Origin: Agapetus fuscipes
Taxonomy: Eukaryota; Arthropoda; Insecta; Trichoptera; Glossosomatidae
Assembly: GCA_951799405.1 (NCBI GenBank)
Contig: OX637341.1
Coordinates: 18,529,659 to 18,593,658, forward strand
Direction of reading: 5' to 3'
DNA: 64,000 nt
The translations under genes were made by a program, and so were the position numbers. This document shows, piece after piece, positions 30,968-41,204 of the stretch. The notes under the pieces were generated by a model. It was not told the DNA's origin. It saw nothing but the letters and a program-made list of their open reading frames with translations, and ran no database searches. Each line of letters starts with the position of its first letter. Position 1 is the stretch's first letter.

Positions 30968-33639
30968 ATAATAATAATAATAATAACAGGCTGATTTATT
31001 TTAAATTACACATGATAAGAGAGCGCCGTTTTTGTGTGTGTCACACCTCAAGGGCCCTCTCCGATCATGGATAAGACTTTCTAAACAAGTGTGCCTTGAG
31101 TGCTCCTCGAAATACACCCACAGATTTGGAGTTCTTCACTCCGGGTGGCAGTCTGTTCCACTCCACCGGCCCCGCAACACGGAAAGCGCGGTCTCCGAAG
31201 TTTGTACGAATCTGACGGCGCGGCTGAACCAAATTGACTACTCCATCACCCGCAGATCTGAGTGTCTGCCTCCTAACACCCATTTCAACAGGTGAAATCA
31301 TATCAGCCAGATAAGGTGGGGCCAAGCCATTGATGGCTTTATATACCATTAAACAAACACGGAAGACCACCCTCTCCGGGAAACGAAGCCAATGAAGTTT
31401 TTTTAACAGCGGGGTGATGTGAGCGAATTTGGGAATCCCGAATATGAGTCTTGCTGCCGAATTCAACACAGATTGAAAGCGATTAAACTGTTTCTTCGGC
31501 TGACCACTATAAAGCGTCGAGCAATAGTCAATCCGAGACATCACAAACGCACTCACCAGGGTCTTAACCGCATCTGACGGCAGACATTTTCTTATTACCT
31601 TTATTTGGCGAAGCGAAAAAAAAGAAGAAGCTATTGTGGCATCTATTTGCCTATCCAGTGTCAGGTTACGATCCAGTAAGACTCCTAGAAGTCTTACCGA
31701 ATCAGAAGGCTGGATTAGCTTACCTCCTATGGAGAGTGGTACTCTATTCACCAGAAGGTGGTCACGCCTCGATGTGGCTGCCCAGAGTATCTCCGTCTTA
31801 TCCATGTTTAAGATTAGGCCATTGTTCCTCATCCACCCACCGACCTCCGCGATACACCCAGAGACCCTGCAACTGAGGTCCTCAGCCATGTCTGGCCGAG
31901 AATGAGAGTATATTTGCCAGTCATCTGCATATGAGTGTGCGATGAGGCCCCATTTTTCAACAATACTCTCAATCTCAGCAGTATACAATATGAAAAGGAT
32001 CGGACCCAGCACAGAGCCCTGTGGGACCCCGGAAGACAGCGAGTAGGTAGGTGAAACACTATCACAAATACGCACCGCCTGTCTGCGCTCCACCAGATAG
32101 GAAGAAAACCACGCCAAAGCCCCTCCGGTCAAACCAAATGACACCTCCAATCTCTCAATAAGAATTGGGTGACTTACTGTGTCAAAGGCCGCACTCATAT
32201 CAAGAAGCGCCAGTAAGGCTAGATTACCACACTCCACAGCTGATATCATATCCGATACAAGCATGAGCATACCGGTTTCTGTTGAGTGATATTTCCGGTA
32301 TGCAGACTGCCTCTTAGGCATTAAGCCGCTTGCATCCAGATAGGATACCAACCGCCGCGAGACAATCCGCTCCAGCACCTTCGACAAGAATGGCAGATTT
32401 GACACAGGTCTATAATTTGAGGGATCACCGGGATCCAACTGTGGCTTTTTAAGGATTGGCGTGATGTGTGCTACCTTCAAAGACGGAGGAACAGTGGCAT
32501 CCATTAGGCATCCATTGATTACCTTAACAATAAATGGAGCCAGCTGTAAGATGCATTCTTTGAGTACCCAGACTGGTACAGGGTCAAGGCCACACTGCTT
32601 GTTTGGCGATCCTACCACGATCTGACACACCTCATCTATGTCAGTTAAATCAAATACTTCGAGTCGCGAAGCACTTCCAATCCTTGAGACAGAAGTACCT
32701 GCAACCCAAGCAAAGTGCAATTGAGGTATTTTGTTTTCAAAATACGTGGCAAAATCGCAAGCAGTCGACGTCAAACCTACACCAGCCCGAGCACTCCCAG
32801 ACAAGTTCTCCAGAAGCTTCCACACCTGCTGAGGGGATTTTGCCTCAGCAATCTTTCCACAATAAAAATCGGATTTCTTCTGGAGAATATCAGACCTGTA
32901 CACACCTTGAGCGTCAATCCATGATTGCCTAGTGCTACCTGGCTAACCGTTTTTAAAATTTCGCTCTAGTTTTCGCATATTGCGTTTCAGCGTACGGCAT
33001 TCATTGTCAAACCAGATAGCACTGTTTTGCTTTTTGACTACTTTACATTTGATTGGAGCATGCAGCCCAATCAAATCGCCCAAGGATTTATTATACAAGT
33101 CTACTAACTCGTCCGGTTGCATTGAGACATAGGTTTCCGGACAGCAGACTGGTGAAACAGAAAGATCTTTTTTAAAGATCTCGAGATCGAACCCGTTCCA
33201 GCACCTAGAGGTTATGCTCTTATAAACAGGAACAGGCCGTCCCACATTAAGGCTAGATGTCACCAATCTGTGGTCCGACAAACCTATATCTACTACCTTC
33301 GTCTCTGAAGGTGCGTCCTCCTCTCTGGCTATAACTACATCCAGTAGGCCACCCGCATCATGAGTTGGTGCGCCAACCCACTGTCTGCAGCCATAGTCCG
33401 CTAACAAGGCGGTGAGAGCCACACTGTTAGTGTCGTCTCCACGCTCAAGCCTGACGTTGACATCCCCGACCACCAGAAATATCTCGTTGCGCGTCACAAG
33501 AGTCTCAAATAGTTCCCGGAACTCCCTAAAAAATTCAGCCGTTACAGGCTTGGAGCCCGGACGATAAACTACAGCAACAGTGAGAGCCGCACTCGAAGAC
33601 ACTCGACACACAAGGCACTCAAAAGACGTCGTGGGGAAA
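30968..33639 (-). mobile_element. LINE B, CR1/L2-type, inserted in LINE A
   Basis: 5'-truncated within its endonuclease and ending at 30968 in a (TTA)n tail. The 3' terminal block GAGGGCCCTTGAGGTGTGAC and ACACACAAAAACGGCGCTC can fold (GTGTG/CACAC, GAGAG/CTCTC) and is shared with SINE B and LINE E. The LINE A reading frame is continuous when LINE B is ignored (GGCGTTAT joins GAAGTAC). Confidence 0.85.
31065..33639 (-). pseudogene. LINE B endonuclease-reverse transcriptase, 5'-truncated, one stop
   Basis: It starts inside an APE endonuclease (VVYRPGS, VVGDVNVRLERG, DIGLSDHRL), has an in-frame TAG at 32943-32945, and then runs open through a complete reverse transcriptase (NYRPVSNLPFLSKVLERIV, LDMSAAFDTVSH, GVPQGSVLGPILF, catalytic HSYADDWQIY) to the C-terminal FGDRAFRVAGPVEWNRLP. 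By chance the truncated endonuclease is in frame with LINE A, giving an apparent 975-codon fused frame (35870-32943) that is not a natural protein. Confidence 0.85.
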
Positions 33640-35870
33640 ATAACGCCTCTGGAGATGACAAACTGCTCTAAATCATCTGTATACAATGTGAATAAGAGCG
33701 GGCCGAGGACGGACCCTTGAGGCACGCCACACTCCAATGGTATTCTTGATGACCTCTTTCCTTCCACTTGCACAGTTTGATATCTACCATGTATATACGA
33801 AGACAACCATTGCAACAAATCATCGCACATGCCATATGAGGTAGTGAGCTTTTGTACAAGCAAAGAGTGATCTACAGTGTCAAAAGCAGCGCTCATATCG
33901 AGCACTGCCACCAGAGCTAGCTGTCCACCCTCAACTCCATCAATTAAGTCTGATATTATGCGAAGCAAGATTGTCTCCGTTGAGTGATGGCGTCTATACG
34001 CTGATTGAAATTTTGCCAAGCACCCAGTCTGATCCATGTACTGCATTATTTGAGAAGCAGCCAACTTTTCAAGGACTTTCGATAAAACTGGGAGGCCTGA
34101 CACTGGTCTATAGTTATCTACCAAATCTTCTGGAAGAGACGCCTTTTTTATGATTGGAGTTATTAGCGCTTCCTTTAAGGGTTCAGGGAATATGCACTCC
34201 TCCACCATTGATTTATTTGAAAGTGCCATCAAGAATGGAGCCACATCCTTACAACATTTCTTCAGGAGCCAGGTTGGAACAGGGTCATTAGGACATTGTT
34301 TATTTGAGCAAGACATCAATGTTTTAGCGACAGTTTCACAAGAAAACGATGAAAAACTCAGCAACCGATGTTCACCACACCTATTGGCAGGCGGTATCAA
34401 AGGAACTAACGTGCTTGCCTGCCTGATAGAGTTGATTTTATTTGTGAGGTGCTGTATAAACTCATCTGGCCCTATACTAGCAGGGCTCATCTGACCCTCT
34501 CCACAGACAGCACGAATCGATTTCCACAGTGACTGAGGATTCTTTCTTTCTGATTCCAGTTTCTGTGTCCAATATTGGGACCGTTTAATCCTCACAATAC
34601 TGTGATACTCCCTTTGTGCTGACCTCCAACTTGCCTGAGTCTGATCTGAACGGGAAGATCTGTATATTCTTTCTTGTCTACGCATAGACTTCTTCATTTC
34701 TCGACACTCCTCATCAAACCAATTCTCTGAGCGTCTTTGCTTACGTAATGTTGTTCGTAACGGAACATGCTTGTCAAGAAGAGCGCTCATCACCGTATTA
34801 TAGGCTTTAACAAGATCCAGGGCACTGGTGTCGACACTATCATAGTATTCACTCTTACACACGAGGCTCAACAGCAAATCAGAGTGAAAGCTGTCAAAAT
34901 TAAACTTTCTCCATGCCCTGTTTATCACAGTTCGGTACTTTGGAGGAGGACGATTGAAGGGGATAGTGGCACGGACAAGGTGGTGATCCGATAGACCTAC
35001 ATCCACAACACTGCAGTCAATCATCACAGCATGCATATCAGTCATAACCACGTCAAGAGTACCTCCAGCACTATGCGTCACATCTTCAACCCACTGAACA
35101 CATCTCAGATCTCGGAGTAAGGAATTCAATTTTAAGCAGTGAGCATCAGATGACGTCTCCATGTGAATGTTTATGTCTCCCAGGATGTAGAATGGAATGG
35201 TGTATGATAGACAGTGCGTCAACAGCAACTTCAATTCTAAGTAAAATTCTGTGCTAGGAGTCACTGAACCTGGTCTGTACATACATGCTATTGCCACTGA
35301 AGTGCCTGCCGATGAGAATATTCCACCCACACACTCAAAGGTAGAGTAACTGAAATCCCTCATGCGAGTAACCCTGAAATCTCCATGACTCAGAATAGCC
35401 ACTCCTCCATGGTTAATTATGTTTAAAGTGGTAGTTGTTGTCAGTGGCCTGGCCTTCTCCAGAACCGTAAAACCTGCATCACGAAGCTGCCGAATGCACA
35501 CAGCACTTCCATCCTCATGCCACGTCTCAGTCACAGCTAATATATCTATGTGGTTGTCGTAAATCATGTCCTTTAGTTCATGAACCTTGTGATTTATAGA
35601 ACGTGCATTCCAGGTGCCAATTTGTAGGCGTTTTTGAGGTTGTCTTTTATGACGCTGATTACTGAAGTCTCTCACTGACCTCCCACTGCGTCTGCCTCTC
35701 GTTCTACAATACTTCACACCTGATGCCTCTTCTCTTCCGATCCCACACATTTTTATCATAAGCAATGTTGCTGTCCCTGCACAATACTGAGTTGCGTTCC
35801 TCTGCATTCCCACAAGCTCTTCTTGGCTATAATGCATCTTTAAGAATAGTCCAAAACACACAAAACACAA
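33640..35870 (-). pseudogene. LINE A ORF2, N-terminal part (endonuclease and half of RT)
   Basis: The N-terminus is a short basic region, followed by the APE endonuclease (LQIGTWNARSINHKV, LAVTETWHEDGS, YILGDINIHMET, DVGLSDHHLV) and reverse transcriptase up to GVPQGSVLGPLLFTLYTDDL. It is cut by LINE B just before the catalytic YADD. The start could be the methionine at 35870 or the one at 35837, which follows a better-looking AAAG context. All of this segment is open, so the insertion of LINE B may be what killed it. Confidence 0.85.
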
Positions 35871-36172
35871 AAAAAACTCAAAATAATGTTTGTTTGACAG
35901 CTGTCACCTGTCAAACGTATTTCTAGACTACCCACAGACACATCACATCAAGGTTTGACAGCTGTCACCTGTCAAACGTATTTATAACCATCAGTTTTTA
36001 TAAAGGAAACACACAAAAAACGCAAATTCAGAAACAAAACTGGAAAAAGCCGTTCCACACTGTTCACAAACTTCAAAAACCAAAATGAGAAAACCATTTT
36101 ACACTGTTCACCCATCAGACTACAGAGAGCAGCAAAAATCACGTCGTCGCCATAGGGCGCCATAGACAACAA
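35871..36172 (-). promoter_or_regulatory. LINE A 5' UTR with a 31-bp direct repeat
   Basis: Two identical 31-bp copies (35892-35922 and 35953-35983), 61 bp apart, each containing the palindromic TGACAGCTGTCA and GACAGGTGAC, which are E-box-like. Tandem 5' UTR repeats often hold internal promoters in LINEs; that role is inferred. Confidence 0.55.
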
Positions 36173-36185
36173 CTATATATACTTC

Positions 36186-37459
36186 TGTAAGGTGATTATA
36201 AAAAATGTGATTCTGACTACTAGCAAAAGGGTTTCCGATATACAGTCCGGCTCTATGGCCGGTAGAGGCTGTGTTGATCAGATTTTCACTCTACGACAAC
36301 TTGTTGAAAAACAATTGTCGGTGAGGGGGAAACAATTCACGGCCTTTGTGGATCTGGAAAAGGCTTTTGACTCAGTGGATAGAGGTATGTTGTGGGATGT
36401 TTTGAAAGCATACGGAGTGAATGGAGCTCTACTCAATGCGGTGCATGCGAACTATGAGAATAGTATGGCCTGCATTCGTATTGATGGTGAGTATAGTGAA
36501 TGGTTTGAAGTTTTAAGGGTGTAAGGCAAGGATGTGTGATGAGCCCATGGCTATTTAACATAGTCATGGACAAGTGTGTTCGAGATGCTAGACTTGATGA
36601 TTGTGGATTAATGATAGGAGAGAGCAAAGTAAGCGTTCTACTGTATGCGGATGATGCAGTCCTTGTATCTGATTCAGCAGTGGAATTGCAAATGATGCTC
36701 TCTAAATTGAACGAAGCTTTGAAAGGTAATAATTTGAAGTTGAATGCAAGAAAGACGAAAGTTTTGATTTTTGAAAGAGATAATGAAAATATGAATTATG
36801 AATTTAAAATTAATGGAATGAATGTTGATGTTGTAAATGAGTTTGTATATTTGGGAAGTAAGTTTGAAAAAGATGGAAGAATGGCCGGTGAATTTGAAAG
36901 AAGAATAATGAAAGGCAGGTGTGTACTGGGTGCGACCGCTTGCATCGCCAGGAACCAAAATCTCTCAAAAAATGTTAGATTGGCGGTGCACGGTGGTATA
37001 CTAGTGCCAACCTTGATGTATGGAAGTGAAGCCTGGACGGTGAGTGAAAGGGAAATTTGTAAAGTCCATACAGTAGAAATGGACTATCTAAGAAGTATGA
37101 TTGGGAAAAAACGAAGTGACAGGGTGAGGAATGATTTTGTAAGAGAAGAATGTGGTGTAAGGGAAAGTGTGAAAGTGAAGATTAAAAGAAGTATGTTAAG
37201 ATGGTTCGGGCATTTGGAGAGAATGAGTGATGAAAGATTGACGAAAATAGTATATGTTGCTAGAATAGATGGATGTCGTGGTAGAGGAAGACCGAGAAAA
37301 GTATGGAAGGATCAAATTTCAGAAATAGCGAATGAATGGGATATCCAGAGTCATAATAAAAGGAGGACTTGTATGAAAAAGGTTATGACTCTGGATGAAA
37401 TGAAAGAAGTATGCAAGGACAGGAAGAAGTGGTGGCTAATCTGCAATGTTGATTTCTAA
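36186..37459 (+). pseudogene. LINE C ORF2, downstream part (reverse transcriptase core to C-terminus)
   Basis: VSDIQSGSMAGRGCVDQIFT, FVDLEKAFDSVDRGML, then a one-base deletion at about 36515-36525 shifting frame (LINE D has KGVRQGC there), then a long open part with MMSPWLFNIVMDK, LLYADDAVLVSDS, LMYGSEAWTVSER, MLRWFGHLERMSDERLT and RGRGRPRKVWKDQI to a stop. It continues from 30012 after removal of LINES A and B. The C-terminal GRGRPRK and FGHLERM block resembles RTE-type LINEs; clade not resolved. Confidence 0.85.
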
Positions 37460-37832
37460 TGTTGGTGTATTCATTTGCTACATTTTTTTTTGCATAGGAA
37501 ATTTTTGACTTTTTTTGTATAGATTTCTTTGTAAGGTTTTGTTCTTTTTTATATTTAAATGTAATTTATTATTCATATTCCTTGGCTTATAGGTTGGTAT
37601 GAGGCTGACCACCCATACTGTAAAAAATGGTTCACTTTACCAATGTCACCCCTGTTTCAGGGAAGGTCGGCAAAAGTTGTGGGGCTTATGTTCATTTGAG
37701 GTTTGGATTTTATTTGTAAGTACACATTCAGCATTTGTAAGCGCGAACTACACTTGTTGGTTTGTGGGCATACATCTGAGAGCTTGAAATGAATATATCC
37801 TTGCAACTTAGATTATAGATTATAGATTATTA
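37460..37832 (+). repeat. LINE C 3' UTR and 250-bp tail (reference copy)
   Basis: Directly after the LINE C stop: ATGTTGGTGTATTCATTTGC, T-rich UTR, then from 37577 the widespread repeat (CTTGGCTTATAGGTTGGTAT and so on) and a GATTATA tandem tail. This joins the repeat to a coding LINE and explains all the dispersed copies. Confidence 0.9.
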
Positions 37833-40143
37833 TACCGTGTATATGTACCGTGGAGCTGAACTCAGCACAGACCACTATTTGTTATACGCGAGAATAATGG
37901 TAGGGGATTGTAAGAAAGGAAAGAAAAAAATATTGTTAAGAATGAAAAGAATAAAAGTGGAAAATTTGAACGATGACAATGTGCAAGATGAATATCAAAG
38001 TGAGATTGCCAAAAGATTAAATATGGATGAACTACAAAAAATGAAAGATGAAGGATGTGTGGAAAAAGTGTGGCAAATGATGAAGAAAGAACTGACCGAA
38101 TCTGCTAGGATGACATGCGGAGAAACAAATGTTGGTAAGAAAAAAGGTGATGCCTGGTGGAATGATGGAGTGAAAGAAGCAGTAGAGCAAAAGAAGGAAG
38201 CGTATATGAGATGGTTGAAAGATAAAGGTAATTTAAATTTGGAAATGATGTATAAAAGGGCAAAAATGAATACTAAAAAGCTTGTGTATGAAAGTAAGAT
38301 GGAATTAGAGAAGAAAAATAATGAAAAGGCACAGCAGGACTTCCACACCAACAAAAAAATGTTCTGGAGTTGGGTTCGGAATAATAACGAAAGTGTGGGA
38401 GCAACAACTCCGGGCATAAAGAATGCGCAGGGAGTCTTGCTGTGGGATGAAGATGATGTATGTAATAGATGGAAAGAATACTTTGAAGAAATATTAGGAC
38501 AGGGTGAAAGAAATTTATATGAATGTGACCCTACAAATGAAAGTAATGAGGATATTTTGAAAGAGGAAATAAAAGCAAGCATAAAAGAGCTGAAGAATGG
38601 AAAGGCTGCAAGTATGGATGGATTGAATGCTGAGATGTTAAAGGCAGGAGGAGAATATGTGGTAGAGTGGATGTTTGAATTATGCAAGATGTGTATGAAA
38701 GACAGGGTAGTACCGATGGACTGGAGAAAGGCGGTCATTGTCCCTATTTACAAGGGTAAAGGGGACAAGAAAGACTGCCGTAACTTCAGGCCCATTAGTC
38801 TCCTTAGTATACCTGGGAAAGTCTTATGCAAAATTGTCATAAAAAAAGTGAGAATGGCCACCGATCACAGGGTCTCTGATATTCAATCTGGCTTTATGCC
38901 AGGACGAGGTTGTGTGGACCAAATCTTTACTCTCAGACAGATTGTTGAAAAACATCTGGCTGTGGGGAGGGTGGTCTACGCAGCATTCGTAGATCTTGAG
39001 AGGGCCTTTGACTCGGTGGACAGATGTATGCTGTGGAATGTTCTCAGGAAGTACGGTGTGAATGATAATCTTCTGAATGTGATACGTGCCATCTATGAAA
39101 ATAGTTCGGCATGTGTAAGAGTGGATGGGAGATATAGTGACTGGTTTGATGTATATAAGGGAGTGAGGCAAGGCTGCGTGATGAGTCCATGGTTGTTTAA
39201 TATAATCATGGACAGTTGCATAAAAGAAGCTGGAATATCAGAGAGCGGAGTGAAAGTGGGTGAAACAAGAGTTGGAGTACTTCTTTATGCTGATGATGCT
39301 ATAGTTTTAGCTGACTCGGCGGAGGAACTCCAAACGATGTTAACCAAACTAAATGATGCATTTTGTAAGAATAGCTTGAAAGTAAATGCGAATAAGACAA
39401 AAGTATTAGTTTTTGACAGGAATGAAGTATGTGAGGAACTTACAATTAATTTGAATGGAATAAAAGTTGAAGTAGTGAATGAGTTTGACTATTTAGGAAG
39501 TAAGTTTGAGGCGAATGGTAAGATGACGAAAGAATTAGAGAAGCGTGCCAGCAAAGGAAGATGCGTGATAGGAGCGTTTGGTAGAATAGCGAAGAATAAA
39601 AGGATACCAAAGAAAATGAAAATGGCGGTACACAATTGTATTTTGTTGCCGACCCTGATGTATGGAAGCGAGTCATGGACGTTGAATGAAAGAGAAGTAA
39701 ATAAGGTATGCACCGTAGAAATGGCCCATCTGAGAAGTATGACAGGAAAAACACTGAAAGATAGAGTGAGAAACGAATGGGTTCTAAATGAATGCGGAGT
39801 AAAAGAAAGCGTGAAAGTGAAAGTTCAAAGAAGTGTGATGCGATGGTTTGGACATATTGAAAGGATGAATGAAGACCGACTGACAAAAAGAGTGTATAAA
39901 GGGAATGTAACAGGTAAGCGTGGAAGGGGAAGACCTAGGAAACAATGGATTGATCAGATAAATGAGATTGCGAATGAATGGAATCTACAGAGTGGAAACA
40001 AGAGAAGAGCATGCATGAAAAGAGTGATGAAATTAGATGAGATGAAAGAAGTATGCAAGGACAGAGTCAAGTGGAGGCACTTGTGTGGAGGTACTGGCCA
40101 CCCCTAGAGGAAGGCGGCAGGATACAAGACAAGACAATATAAT
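37833..40143 (+). mobile_element. LINE D, 5'-truncated non-LTR retrotransposon
   Basis: It starts immediately after the LINE C tail, in the last part of an endonuclease, and ends GGCCACCCCTAGAGGAAGGC and an ACAAG-repeat tail. The Gypsy element begins five bases later. Related 3' ends: 18723-19240, 20130-21000, 27775-28146 (-). Confidence 0.85.
37837..40107 (+). CDS. LINE D reverse transcriptase ORF2, 5'-truncated, 756 codons open
   Basis: The first residues (AELSTDHYLLYARI) are the end of an APE endonuclease, so the methionine at 37837 is not the natural start. The reverse transcriptase follows: VPIYKGKGDKKDCRNFRPIS near 295-315, FVDLERAFDSVDR near 386, GVRQGCVMSPWLFN near 445, catalytic LLYADD near 482-487. 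The C-terminal region has LMYGSESWTLNERE near 608, VMRWFGHIERM near 667 and RGRGRPRK near 694. No stop or frameshift is seen in 756 codons, so the copy is young, but without the endonuclease it should not move itself. The family could be RTE-like. Long frames on the opposite strand (37995-38738, 39446-39886) are shadows. Confidence 0.9.
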   Translation: MYMYRGAELSTDHYLLYARIMVGDCKKGKKKILLRMKRIKVENLNDDNVQDEYQSEIAKRLNMDELQKMKDEGCVEKVWQMMKKELTESARMTCGETNVGKKKGDAWWNDGVKEAVEQKKEAYMRWLKDKGNLNLEMMYKRAKMNTKKLVYESKMELEKKNNEKAQQDFHTNKKMFWSWVRNNNESVGATTPGIKNAQGVLLWDEDDVCNRWKEYFEEILGQGERNLYECDPTNESNEDILKEEIKASIKELKNGKAASMDGLNAEMLKAGGEYVVEWMFELCKMCMKDRVVPMDWRKAVIVPIYKGKGDKKDCRNFRPISLLSIPGKVLCKIVIKKVRMATDHRVSDIQSGFMPGRGCVDQIFTLRQIVEKHLAVGRVVYAAFVDLERAFDSVDRCMLWNVLRKYGVNDNLLNVIRAIYENSSACVRVDGRYSDWFDVYKGVRQGCVMSPWLFNIIMDSCIKEAGISESGVKVGETRVGVLLYADDAIVLADSAEELQTMLTKLNDAFCKNSLKVNANKTKVLVFDRNEVCEELTINLNGIKVEVVNEFDYLGSKFEANGKMTKELEKRASKGRCVIGAFGRIAKNKRIPKKMKMAVHNCILLPTLMYGSESWTLNEREVNKVCTVEMAHLRSMTGKTLKDRVRNEWVLNECGVKESVKVKVQRSVMRWFGHIERMNEDRLTKRVYKGNVTGKRGRGRPRKQWIDQINEIANEWNLQSGNKRRACMKRVMKLDEMKEVCKDRVKWRHLCGGTGHP

Positions 40144-40147
40144 ATGT

Positions 40148-40410
40148 TGTGAGGGTTTTTTTTCTGTCCTGCTGATCGACACAATTAATAATATAACATA
40201 CACACTTTAATATGTTTACTTTTATTCCTTTCACAATGTATACACAATAAACCACAGCACAATAATATTAATTATTCTTAATTACACAGGCTTGTGGCTA
40301 TCCCGCCTGGCAAGCTTCTCTTCTCTTTCTTATATTCTTTTGTTTTCCTTTTCATTCAAATTCAAATCTCATGTTCCATTTTACCTAACAAACAAATCCA
40401 TCTCGTTACA
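40148..40410 (-). repeat. Gypsy 3' LTR
   Basis: Reads TGTAACG...CCTCACA on the minus strand. It differs from the other LTR only at one position in the T-run near 40160 (T here, C there). Confidence 0.95.
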
Positions 40411-40430
40411 ATACACCTCCTTCCTCTCAT
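40411..40430 (-). other. Gypsy polypurine tract
   Basis: Minus strand GAGAGGAAGGAGGTGTAT abuts the 3' LTR; it would prime plus-strand DNA synthesis. Confidence 0.7.
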
Positions 40431-41070
40431 AAAAAAAAAAACATTCCCAATTTTTTTTTTTTTTTCTTTTACAATGAGTAAATAATGTATCATAATGCTC
40501 AGCCGGCGCCACATATTTTGTTTTATTTTAAGGATAAATTTCAAAAATATGAAAATAAAAAAAAACCTGTTTCTGATACATTATTCAGTCATTAATACCT
40601 TTTTTAACAATACCAATTATTTTCATACTAAAATTAATATATTTTTTTTTTTTTTAACACAAATTTCATATTCAATATTATAAACAAATATTTGTTTTTT
40701 TTTTAAATACTTAATTCAACAATTCAAAATAATCAAATAACAATACATAATAAACATTCACCAGTTTATTAATCAATTCATTAAAATAACTTTTTTTTTT
40801 TTTTTTTAAACATGTATCACATCTTTCCCAATATTTAAATTTATTTCAAATTTATTTTTCATTAATAAATTTATCAGTCCATCAATTTTTTTTTTAAAAA
40901 AAAACTTTACCTTCATATGTAATACTTTGTTTAATTAATATTTCATACCTTCATTCATGCAATGTTTCATAATTCATTCTTTCACTGATCACTTTTATAT
41001 CAACTTTCACCGTATCATTCATCACCTCAAATTTTTCATACACATGAAAATATGTTTTTTTTTTTTTTTT
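40431..41070 (-). other. Gypsy 3' untranslated region
   Basis: About 640 bp of AT-rich sequence with many T runs between the end of the pol frame and the polypurine tract. No env-like frame. Confidence 0.6.
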
Positions 41071-41201
41071 TAATCTAATTTGATTATGTTCTTGATGTGA
41101 TATTTATTTATAACATTTGTGTCTATATCTTTTAATACATAGACTATCTTGCTAATTTTCTTTTCTATTCTGGCTTTGACAAATTTTGGAGCCAACTTTG
41201 T

Positions 41202-41204
41202 TCA
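41202..41204 (-). other. Premature UGA in Gypsy pol
   Basis: Integrase tail-like codons continue in frame on the far side. It removes about 43 residues of the GPY/F-type region. Confidence 0.7.

Larger units (their letters stand above)
30013..36172 (-). mobile_element. LINE A, CR1/L2-type, inserted in LINE C and carrying LINE B
   Basis: Minus strand: 5' UTR (36172-35871), single endonuclease-RT ORF (35870-33640, then 30967-30090), and a 3' end with hairpin-forming GGGCGCC/GGCGCCC (30048-30090). LINE C sequence continues directly on each side. CTTCT lies near both junctions and could be the target duplication. The 5' UTR suggests a near full-length copy. LINE B (30968-33639) interrupts it in the same orientation. 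Confidence 0.85.

Noticed and set aside
32943..35870. A 975-codon frame as one natural protein
   Set aside because: It is LINE A running by chance in frame into the truncated endonuclease of LINE B; two endonuclease domains and the junction at 33640 show this.
37995..38738. 247-codon minus-strand frame, and similar at 39446-39886
   Set aside because: Opposite-strand shadow of the LINE D reverse transcriptase; Ser/Phe-rich composition expected from the antisense of its Lys/Glu-rich codons.
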